Positions 6,441 to 12,557 of a stretch of DNA of 13,828 nt are shown piece by piece. Made by a program: the position numbers and the translations under genes. Position 1 is the first letter of the stretch, and the number at the start of each line of letters is the position of its first letter. The notes beneath the pieces were generated by a model. That model was not told the DNA's origin and did not search any database. It saw only the letters and a list, made by a program, of their open reading frames with translations. Origin of the DNA: JBEIJQ01 sp040380145 (GTDB lineage: Bacteria; Bacteroidota; Bacteroidia; Chitinophagales; Saprospiraceae); contig JBEIJQ010000080.1 of assembly GCA_040380145.1 (NCBI GenBank), positions 1-13,828 on the forward strand, written 5' to 3'.

Positions 6441-7706
6441 CTATTTGGACTGTCGGATGGCCTCGACGGGATCCATTCGAGCGGCTTGGATCGCGGGCGT
6501 CAGGCCGGCCACCACGCCCGTGGCGATGGAAATCCCGAGGCCGAGCAGGATGTTTTCGACGGAAAGATAAACTGGAAAATCGAAAATGCTCGTGGCGGCA
6601 AAGGCCGAAAGCCAGACCAACAAGATGCCCACCAAGCCGCCCACCGAGCACAGCACGATGGATTCCACGAGAAATTCGGTCAAAATGAACGCGCTTTTGG
6701 CCCCGAGCGCCTTTTTGATCCCGATGATGCCCGTGCGCTCGCGGACCGACACGAACATGATGTTGGCGACGCTGAACATCCCCACGATGATCGAGAAGAT
6801 GCCGATGATAAAGCCGACCAGTTTCATGCCGCCGAAGAATACGTCAAAGGCTTGGGAAATGATCGAAAGCGTATTGAGCGAAAAATTGTCGTCCTCCACC
6901 GGTGCCAGTTTGCGGGCCCCGCGCATAGCCATCGTGACATCGTCTTTGAGCTTTTCGATGGAGCCGCCCTTGGGCGCTTTCACGGCGATCCAAGAGCCCA
7001 TCGAACCGGCCCGTACATTGGCGAACTTGCAGGCCGAAGTGTAGGAGATCACGCAGGCGTTGTCGAACTTGAAAGGGTTGATCAGGTCGTTGCCGGCCTT
7101 TTCGATCACCCCGATGACCTGCATGTAGCGACCGTTCAGCTTGATCTTTTGACCGATCGGGTTTTCGCCGGGACGGAAAAGCGTGGCGGCCACATCGTAA
7201 CCGAGCAGCACATGATCGGCCCCGCTGCTGTGCTCGGCTCGGGAAAAATACCGCCCCTTGTCGAAAGACAGCGCAAAAAGTTCTCCGTAGTCGTACGTCG
7301 CGGCCACCATGAAAACATTGGCGGCGTTGAGGTTGCCGTGCTGCAGCGTTCCAAAGCCCATGAACAGGTTGTAAGCAGTCAGGGAACGGTCTTTAAGCCG
7401 TTTTTCCACCTGCAGGAAATCGTCGTAACTGGGATTGGGCCGCCGAGAATACTTCCAATAACTCATCTCCGGATCCTCGCCCCAGGGCTGCTTGTTGATG
7501 TACACCACGTCGTCGCCCAATTTTTGGAAACTGCCGCGGATGTTGTCCTCCAGCGAATCGATGGCCGAAAAGACCGCAATGATGCACCAAATCCCGATGG
7601 TGATGCCCAACAACGAAAGGAAGGAGCGCAGTTTGTTGGCCAACAACTGTTGGAGCGCCTGAAGGGCGCTTTCGTAAAAAGTTCTGACAAGCAACAGGAT
7701 GGCCAT
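6441..7706 (-). CDS. MacB/FtsX-type ABC transporter permease
   Basis: A 421-residue permease of the MacB/FtsX superfamily. Seen: an amphipathic N-terminus, KLRSFLSLLGITIGI (25-39) leading into TM1 (about 30-48), a large extracytoplasmic MacB-type periplasmic core (about 50-290), then three C-terminal helices (about 294-318, 342-374 and 385-405). VRERTGIIGIKKALGAK (321-337) is the coupling region and ARMDPVEAIRQ (409-419) the typical C-terminal end. Such permeases use ATP hydrolysis by a separate LolD/MacB-like ATPase to move or release lipids, lipoproteins, peptides or drugs; the substrate is not predictable here. No ATPase or adaptor gene is adjacent. The ATG at 7706 is chosen over an upstream in-frame start at 7796, whose extra 30 residues are not family-like and would overlap the promoter box. 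It probably heads the minus-strand cluster running toward rnr. Confidence 0.87.
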   Translation of the reverse strand: MAILLLVRTFYESALQALQQLLANKLRSFLSLLGITIGIWCIIAVFSAIDSLEDNIRGSFQKLGDDVVYINKQPWGEDPEMSYWKYSRRPNPSYDDFLQVEKRLKDRSLTAYNLFMGFGTLQHGNLNAANVFMVAATYDYGELFALSFDKGRYFSRAEHSSGADHVLLGYDVAATLFRPGENPIGQKIKLNGRYMQVIGVIEKAGNDLINPFKFDNACVISYTSACKFANVRAGSMGSWIAVKAPKGGSIEKLKDDVTMAMRGARKLAPVEDDNFSLNTLSIISQAFDVFFGGMKLVGFIIGIFSIIVGMFSVANIMFVSVRERTGIIGIKKALGAKSAFILTEFLVESIVLCSVGGLVGILLVWLSAFAATSIFDFPVYLSVENILLGLGISIATGVVAGLTPAIQAARMDPVEAIRQSK

Positions 7707-7739
7707 GGTTCGAAAAAAGTGGAAATAGGTTCCCGAGCA

Positions 7740-7747
7740 CAAAATTA
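7740..7747 (-). promoter_or_regulatory. Candidate -7 promoter box for the ABC permease cluster
   Basis: On the minus strand this reads TAATTTTG, a perfect TAnnTTTG. A TTTG lies upstream, but with a 15-base spacer rather than the usual 19-20 or so. The implied leader to the ATG at 7706 is about 25-30 bases. It would drive the permease and probably the DoxX-like gene and the small protein downstream. Confidence 0.42.
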
Positions 7748-7771
7748 CATCAATCCGAGGGCCAAAGCCGA

Positions 7772-7787
7772 TTTTTTTTCCCAAAAA
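7772..7787. repeat. T-run/A-run hairpin between permease and fdx
   Basis: T8-ccc-A5, with five paired bases around a 3-base loop, in the divergent region between the permease (start 7706) and fdx (start 7861). No clear -7 box for fdx is visible in the remaining sequence; GTTGTTTG near 7810 is a poor match. Confidence 0.35.
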
Positions 7788-7860
7788 GTAAACCACTTGC
7801 CCCGTTTCGGTTGTTTGAGCGAATGAAACCGCCTATGCGGACCCACAAACACCCTCCATT

Positions 7861-8199
7861 ATGGCCACCGTAAAGTTTACGTTCGAAGATCCAGCCATTC
7901 CCGAAAAAACGGTCACCTGCGATTCCGACCTTTCCCTCTTGGAAATAGCCGAAGCCAACGATGTGCACCTCAACCACAATTGTGGCGGCGTGTGCGCTTG
8001 CAGCACCTGCCACCTGTATGTGTTGCAAGGCGAAGAGTTCCTCGAAGAGATTTCCGACAAGGAAGAAGATTTCATTGACCGGGCGATCAGTCCCCGCTTG
8101 GAATCCCGCTTGGGCTGCCAGTGCATCGTGCTGCGCGACGATGCACACATCTCGGTGCAGATCCCCGATCAGCGCCGCATCATCGGGCACGAGCACTGA
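7861..8199 (+). CDS. fdx: ISC-type (adrenodoxin-like) [2Fe-2S] ferredoxin
   Basis: A 112-residue ferredoxin of the adrenodoxin/ISC class. Seen: CGGVCACSTCH (41-51) gives Cys41, Cys47 and Cys50 in the C-x5-C-x2-C pattern, and RLGCQ gives the fourth ligand, Cys86. Cys45, within the motif, matches the extra cysteine known in E. coli Fdx; Cys88 is a further non-ligand cysteine. The central acidic stretch EEISDKEEDFIDRA (62-75) resembles the helix that docks reductase and IscS in this family. Fdx supplies electrons for Fe-S cluster assembly on IscU. The iscX gene 95 bases downstream supports the ISC assignment, although iscS, iscU and hscBA are not in the window. Length and N-terminal strand (MATVKFTFED) support the ATG at 7861. 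Confidence 0.92.
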   Translation: MATVKFTFEDPAIPEKTVTCDSDLSLLEIAEANDVHLNHNCGGVCACSTCHLYVLQGEEFLEEISDKEEDFIDRAISPRLESRLGCQCIVLRDDAHISVQIPDQRRIIGHEH

Positions 8200-8270
8200 T
8201 TTCTTTTTTTATGAGTTTTTTTTAAAAAAAGTAACTTTTTTAAAATCAGTTTTTTAAAAATATTCTGATT
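8196..8270 (+). promoter_or_regulatory. AT-rich spacer with competing hairpins between fdx and iscX
   Basis: This region contains CTGATTT (8196-8202, including the fdx stop codon), AAATCAG (8243-8249) and CTGATT (8265-8270). The middle copy can pair with either flanking copy but not both. Between the copies lie nested A/T palindromes: T8A7 at 8216-8230, AAAAAA-gtaac-TTTTTT at 8225-8241 and T6A5 at 8250-8260. The layout resembles an attenuator or a leader switch upstream of iscX. It could equally be an AT-rich transcription terminator for fdx. Function is inferred from structure only. Confidence 0.4.
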
Positions 8271-8294
8271 CCAATCCCAATCCACTTCATCCCC

Positions 8295-8534
8295 ATGTCT
8301 TTTTCCGACCTGCCCATCCACTGGCCCGACCACGAAGATATCGCCATGGCGCTCTACGAGCGTTTCGGCGCCGAGTTCAACGAATCCAAGATCTACCGCA
8401 TCCGTTTCACCGAACTGTTGGAATGGGTGCTGGAAATTCCCCACTTCGAGGGCAAACGGGAAGAATGTACCGAGGGTCACCTGGAGATGATCCAGGCACA
8501 ATGGGTGTACGAGTGGAGAAACAACAACAAATAA
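8295..8534 (+). CDS. iscX: IscX-like Fe-S assembly regulator protein
   Basis: A 79-residue protein of the IscX (YfhJ) family. Seen: IHWPDHEDIAMALYERF (8-24) aligns with the family's WTDSREIGEALYDAY-like helix, then RIRFTELLEWVLEIPHFEG (35-53) matches the RFTDMHQWI core, and a helix rich in Glu and Trp follows. IscX binds the cysteine desulfurase IscS and iron, and tunes Fe-S assembly rate. It is longer than the usual 65-70 residues owing to a short N-terminal addition and an asparagine-rich tail (NNNK). The Asp-rich iron-binding stretch of E. coli IscX is replaced here by GKREECTE (53-60), with a cysteine at 58. It lies downstream of fdx, the same order as at the end of the enterobacterial isc operon, and converges with folD, whose stop is 30 bases away. 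Confidence 0.85.
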   Translation: MSFSDLPIHWPDHEDIAMALYERFGAEFNESKIYRIRFTELLEWVLEIPHFEGKREECTEGHLEMIQAQWVYEWRNNNK

Positions 8535-8564
8535 TCCGCGGTACTCCCACGGGCCGCATTCGGT

Positions 8565-9440
8565 TCAGCGGTTTAAACGGCAGGCCTGCAGCGTGTTCAT
8601 CAACAGGGCTGCGACCGTCATGGGACCTACCCCGCCGGGCACGGGCGTGATGGCCGAGGCCTTGGGGGCCACCTCATCGTAAGCCACGTCTCCTACCAGA
8701 CGGGAACCTGATTTTTTGGACGGATCCGGGACGCTGTTGATTCCCACGTCCACCACCACGGCTCCTTCCTTGACCATATCGCCCTTGATGAAACCGGGCG
8801 AACCGATCGCGGCCACGAGAATATCTGCGCGGCGCGTTTCGGCGGTCAGATCGGCCGTTTTGCTGTGCACGAGCGTGACAGTGCAGTTGCCGGGGTACCC
8901 TTTGCGGGCCAACAGGATGCTCATCGGGAGGCCCACGATGTTGCTGCGGCCCACCACCACGCAGTGTTTGCCCTCGGTGGGAATACCGTAGCGCTCCAAC
9001 AGCAGCAGGATACCGTACGGGGTAGCTGGCAAATAAGACGGCATGCCCAGCGCCATGCGGCCGAAATTTACCGGGTGGAAACCGTCCACATCCTTTTCGG
9101 GCCTGATGGCCAGCGTGATCCGCTCCTCGGAAATGTGCTTGGGCAGCGGTAGCTGCACGATAAACCCGTCCACCTCCGGATCCTCGTTCAACTCCCGGAC
9201 GATGTGCAGCAGTTCGTTTTCCGAAATGTCTCCCCCGCGTTGCAGCAACGTGGAGCGGAACCCGACCACCTCGCAGGAACGGATCTTGTTGCGCACATAC
9301 GCCGCGCTGGCAGGGTTTTCGCCCACCAAGACGGCCACGAGGTGCGGAGGGCGTTTCCCTTCGGATACCATCGCCGAAACGGTTTGGGCCATTTCGTTTT
9401 TCAGGGTCGTGGACAACGCGTTTCCGTCGAGCAGCAGCAT
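8565..9440 (-). CDS. folD: FolD, methylenetetrahydrofolate dehydrogenase/cyclohydrolase
   Basis: A 291-residue bifunctional enzyme that oxidises 5,10-methylene-THF with NADP and hydrolyses 5,10-methenyl-THF to 10-formyl-THF, supplying one-carbon units for purines and formyl-methionine. Seen: the substrate motif with Tyr48 and catalytic Lys52 (YVRNK), VQLPLP (95-100), PEKDVDGFHPVNFGRM (114-129), PATPYG (138-143), the Rossmann signature VVVGRSNIVGLPM (161-173) and the C-terminal TPVPGGVGPMT (265-275). Length is normal (280-300). The frame stays open far upstream, through DNA antisense to the next gene, but MLLLDGNALS at 9440 is the family N-terminus and sits behind a leader and promoter box. 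It is transcribed divergently from the LptD-like gene and converges with iscX. Confidence 0.96.
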   Translation of the reverse strand: MLLLDGNALSTTLKNEMAQTVSAMVSEGKRPPHLVAVLVGENPASAAYVRNKIRSCEVVGFRSTLLQRGGDISENELLHIVRELNEDPEVDGFIVQLPLPKHISEERITLAIRPEKDVDGFHPVNFGRMALGMPSYLPATPYGILLLLERYGIPTEGKHCVVVGRSNIVGLPMSILLARKGYPGNCTVTLVHSKTADLTAETRRADILVAAIGSPGFIKGDMVKEGAVVVDVGINSVPDPSKKSGSRLVGDVAYDEVAPKASAITPVPGGVGPMTVAALLMNTLQACRLNR

Positions 9441-9448
9441 TCGGATTG

Positions 9449-9464
9449 TTTTTTGGGGAAAAAA
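9449..9464. repeat. T-run/A-run hairpin in the folD leader
   Basis: T6-gggg-A6 is a perfect 6-base stem with a 4-base loop, 8 bases upstream of the folD ATG. On the minus strand a small GAGC-cgaaa-GCTC hairpin (9471-9483) followed by T5CT6 immediately precedes it, which together look terminator-like inside the leader. Confidence 0.45.
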
Positions 9465-9483
9465 GAAAAAGAGCTTTCGGCTC

Positions 9484-9491
9484 CAAAGGTA
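9484..9491 (-). promoter_or_regulatory. Candidate -7 promoter box for folD
   Basis: The minus strand reads TACCTTTG, a perfect TAnnTTTG, 43 bases upstream of the folD ATG, implying a leader of about 35-40 bases. No good -33 TTTG is visible. The identical octamer serves the divergent gene at 9575-9582. Confidence 0.48.
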
Positions 9492-9574
9492 GGGGATCGA
9501 ACAGAAATCGGGGCCCGAAAGCCCAAAATTTAGCCTCTGCCCTCGGCTTTCGTGCCCCTCCGCCGCACATTTTA

Positions 9575-9582
9575 TACCTTTG
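9575..9582 (+). promoter_or_regulatory. Candidate -7 promoter box for the LptD-like gene
   Basis: TACCTTTG is a perfect TAnnTTTG 20 bases upstream of the ATG at 9603, implying a very short leader of roughly 13-16 bases. The -33 region is only weakly TTTG-like (TTTCGTG near 9548). Together with 9484-9491 it forms a back-to-back promoter pair. Confidence 0.5.
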
Positions 9583-9602
9583 CGCGGCCGTAAGGCACCC
9601 GG

Positions 9603-12494
9603 ATGAAAAACCGTTTCCGTTTGAGGGGATTGATCGGGGCCGTCCTTTTGTTGGGACTGGTCTGGGGATGCCATTACCCCTACACCGCACGACAGGCCCG
9701 CGATGCGCGCAAATCGGCGCGGATTTCCAAGGGCGACGGCGCCGATACGGCCCGCCTTTCTCCGACGGTCGCCGCACGGGACACCGCCCTGCTCGGCGGA
9801 GCTGCGCCCAAGGCCCAGCCGGATTCCATCGCCAACGCACGGGGGCGGGGCCACGAAAAACCCGTGACAGTGGCGGACAGCCTCGCTGTACGCAGGGACA
9901 GCTTGGCGCAAGCGCCGATGGCGTTGGATACCCCGATCACCGATACGGCCCGCTTCAACGGAGTCCGAACCGTTCGTTTGTCGAAGGACAGCGTTGATTC
10001 GCCCGTTTCCTATGAGGCCCGCGATTCGATGTGGTACGATCTGGTCGAGGAAAAAATCTACCTCTGGGGAAACGCCTCGCTCTTGTACGGCGAATTGAGC
10101 ATCAAGGCCGACAAAATCACCGTGGACTTCCGCAACAACCTCGCCACTGCCGAGGGCCGTTACGACAGTCTCGCGCGTAAGCGCGTGGGCGACCCCGAGT
10201 TCAAGGACGGCGAAAACGGGTTCACGGCGCGGCGCATCGAATATAATTTCGAGACCAAGAAGGGCAAAGTCTATGAGGCAGTCACCGCCGAAGGCGACGG
10301 ATTTTTGCGCAGCGCCGATGCCAAGTTCATCGGCAAGGAAAACGGGCAGTTCGAAAACGACGTGGTCTTTTCCAAAAACTGTCTGTACACCACCTGCAAC
10401 GCGCCAGAACCGCACTTCGGGGTGCGCGCCACCAAAGCCAAGGTAGTGCCGGGAAAGTTGATCGTGGTGGGCCCCTCCTACGTGGAAATCGCCGGCATCC
10501 CCACCCCGCTGGCGCTGCCGTTCGGTTTTTTCCCCATCACCCAAAACCGGCGCTCCGGGCTGATCATCCCCCAAGACCTCGAGACCAACCCACAGCTCGG
10601 CATCGGCTTCAAAAACTTCGGCTATTACTTCGGCATCAACGACCGCATCGACCTCGCGCTCACGGGCGACATCTACACCCGCGGCAGTTTCGCGCTCAAC
10701 GCCAACAGCAACTACAAGGTCCGCTACCGCTTCGGCGGCAGCCTGCGCGCCAGTTACCTTTTCCGGCAGTTCGACGAGCCCGAAACCCCGGATTTCCAGC
10801 GGCAACAGGAGTTCAACATTTCCTGGAACCACCGGCAGGAGGCCGGCGCACGGCCGAACAGCACTTTTTCCGCCACGTTGAACTTCGGCACGGCCTCCTT
10901 TTTTCGCAATGTGAGCAACGATGCAAACAACGTACTGCGCAGCAACCTGAACTCCAACATCTCGTACACCAAGACCTGGCCCGGAACACCCTTCAACCTC
11001 GCGATCTCGATGCAGCACAGCCAAGAAGTGGCCACGCGCAGCATCTCGATCTCCTTTCCTGTCGTGGATTTCCGGATCAACCGCATCTACCCCTTCCGCC
11101 GCAAAAAACAGGTCGGCAAGCCCCGCTGGTACGAAGAGATCGGTTTCAGTTACAGCACCTCTGTCCGCAACCAGTTGGTGGACAAGGACACCACCTTGTT
11201 TTCGCCGCGCTGGTCGGAAGGATTGCTGGACAAACTGCGGTTCGGCATCAACCACGATCCCCAGTTGCAATTGTCGCTCAAGGTGTTCAAGTACATCAAT
11301 GTCAACCCGTCCATCAACTACAACGAGCGCTGGTACTTTTACCGCGACCGCCGGACCTTCGATCCGACGCTGCAGCTGCGCAGCGACACCACCTTCGCCA
11401 TTGACGGCTCCATCGCACAGATCGCCAACGATACGACCTTCGGCAGCTTGTCAACCGCCCGCGAGTACGGCTTTTTCCCCGTGCGCGACTTCAGCGCGGG
11501 CATCTCGGTGAGCACGCAATTGTTCGGCTCCCTGAAATTCCGTCGAGGACCCTTGCGGGCGGTGCGGCACGTCCTGCGGCCCAACCTGAGCTTCAACTGG
11601 CGGCCCGATTTCGGGCAGCCGAGCTGGGGCTACGTGGATTCCACGCTCACCGACACGCGCTACCCCGATCGATACGATTATTACAATTTCTACGAGGGGG
11701 CAGCCTACCTGTTCGGCACCGCCGGAACGGGCCAGTCCGCGCTGCTGAACTTTTCTCTGAACAACTCTTTGGAAGCCAAAGTATTTGCGCCACGGGATTC
11801 ATCCGCCAAGGATGGATTGAAAAAGATCAAGCTGCTCAACAATTTCAGCGTCACGGGCAGTTACAACTTCATCGCGGATTCGCTTCGCCTGTCGCCCATC
11901 AACTTCTCCGCCAATACCACCTTCCTGAAGATCGTCAACGCCAACTTCCGGATGACGCTCGACCCGTATGTGTCGGACACTTTGACCAACAAGCGCCTCG
12001 ACCGTTTTTTGGTGGCCGAACAGGGCACCTTGGCCCGGTTGACCAGCGCCACGCTGACCCTTTCCACGGGCTTTGACGGCAGTACGATCCGGGACTTGTT
12101 CAGGGGAAAAAAGGCGGACAAAAAGCCTAATGGAAAGCCCGAGCGCGAAAATCCCTTCCAGCTGATCCAGCGCACCCAGCTCAACTACAACCTCAACCTC
12201 AGCCGCCGCTTCGAAAACGGCCGCGACACGCTCAGCATCGTCCAGAACCTCGGCGTGATCGGCGCGCTGAACCTCAGCCGGAATTGGAAACTGGACTACC
12301 AGTTCAACTACGATTTCGTGCAAAAGCGCATCGCCTACCCGCAGTTCCGTTTTTACCGCGACCTGCACTGCTGGGAACTCGGCCTCGACTGGCAGCCCGA
12401 GCGCCGAACTTGGACTTTCTTCCTGCGCGTCAAGAGCGGCTCGCTGAATTTCCTCAACATCCCCGCGAGGAAGAACTTTTTCGATCCCTTCTGA
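9603..12494 (+). CDS. lptD: LptD/OstA-like LPS-assembly outer-membrane protein
   Basis: A 963-residue protein resembling the LptD (OstA/Imp) LPS-export barrel as found in Bacteroidota. Seen: an N-terminal hydrophobic signal (residues 9-22, ending WGC at 23); a hydrophilic Ala/Arg/Asp/Ser linker (about 24-134); an OstA-type beta-jellyroll with SLLYGELSIKADKITVDF and NGFTARRIEYNF; then GIPTPLALPFGFFPIT and RRSGLIIPQ (about 296-323), the conserved entry to the barrel; and alternating beta-strand sequence to the C-terminal Phe. LptD inserts LPS into the outer leaflet together with LptE. Only four cysteines are present: 23, 260, 265 and 923. The lipobox is poor (Trp at -2), so lipidation is doubtful. 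It diverges from folD with back-to-back promoters. Membership of the LptD family is strongly supported; partner genes are not in view. Confidence 0.88.
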   Translation: MKNRFRLRGLIGAVLLLGLVWGCHYPYTARQARDARKSARISKGDGADTARLSPTVAARDTALLGGAAPKAQPDSIANARGRGHEKPVTVADSLAVRRDSLAQAPMALDTPITDTARFNGVRTVRLSKDSVDSPVSYEARDSMWYDLVEEKIYLWGNASLLYGELSIKADKITVDFRNNLATAEGRYDSLARKRVGDPEFKDGENGFTARRIEYNFETKKGKVYEAVTAEGDGFLRSADAKFIGKENGQFENDVVFSKNCLYTTCNAPEPHFGVRATKAKVVPGKLIVVGPSYVEIAGIPTPLALPFGFFPITQNRRSGLIIPQDLETNPQLGIGFKNFGYYFGINDRIDLALTGDIYTRGSFALNANSNYKVRYRFGGSLRASYLFRQFDEPETPDFQRQQEFNISWNHRQEAGARPNSTFSATLNFGTASFFRNVSNDANNVLRSNLNSNISYTKTWPGTPFNLAISMQHSQEVATRSISISFPVVDFRINRIYPFRRKKQVGKPRWYEEIGFSYSTSVRNQLVDKDTTLFSPRWSEGLLDKLRFGINHDPQLQLSLKVFKYINVNPSINYNERWYFYRDRRTFDPTLQLRSDTTFAIDGSIAQIANDTTFGSLSTAREYGFFPVRDFSAGISVSTQLFGSLKFRRGPLRAVRHVLRPNLSFNWRPDFGQPSWGYVDSTLTDTRYPDRYDYYNFYEGAAYLFGTAGTGQSALLNFSLNNSLEAKVFAPRDSSAKDGLKKIKLLNNFSVTGSYNFIADSLRLSPINFSANTTFLKIVNANFRMTLDPYVSDTLTNKRLDRFLVAEQGTLARLTSATLTLSTGFDGSTIRDLFRGKKADKKPNGKPERENPFQLIQRTQLNYNLNLSRRFENGRDTLSIVQNLGVIGALNLSRNWKLDYQFNYDFVQKRIAYPQFRFYRDLHCWELGLDWQPERRTWTFFLRVKSGSLNFLNIPARKNFFDPF

Positions 12495-12557
12495 GGCGGT
12501 CGCCGAGATACCGACATCCCGGAAGTCATTTTTTCATTTTACCCAAAAGATACCCAC

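Noticed and set aside
7707..7796. N-terminal extension of the ABC permease by 30 residues
   Set aside because: The added residues do not look like the family's N-terminus and would cover the TAATTTTG promoter box. The ATG at 7706 fits MacB-type starts.
6486..7826. A 446-codon plus-strand frame opposite the ABC permease
   Set aside because: His/Asp/Gly-rich antisense translation without any domain; the permease on the other strand has full family features.
8535..8564. Terminator between iscX and folD
   Set aside because: The 30-base convergent gap shows only the short CCGCGG palindrome and weak GCGG...CCGC pairing; no convincing hairpin.
9511..9524. GGGC-ccgaaa-GCCC hairpin in the folD/LptD divergent region
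   Set aside because: The stem is only 4 bases with no U-tract in a useful direction; likely chance in GC-rich DNA.
9441..11270. Upstream extension of the folD frame to 901 residues
   Set aside because: The extra residues are antisense to the LptD-like gene and cross its promoter. The FolD family N-terminus begins at 9440.
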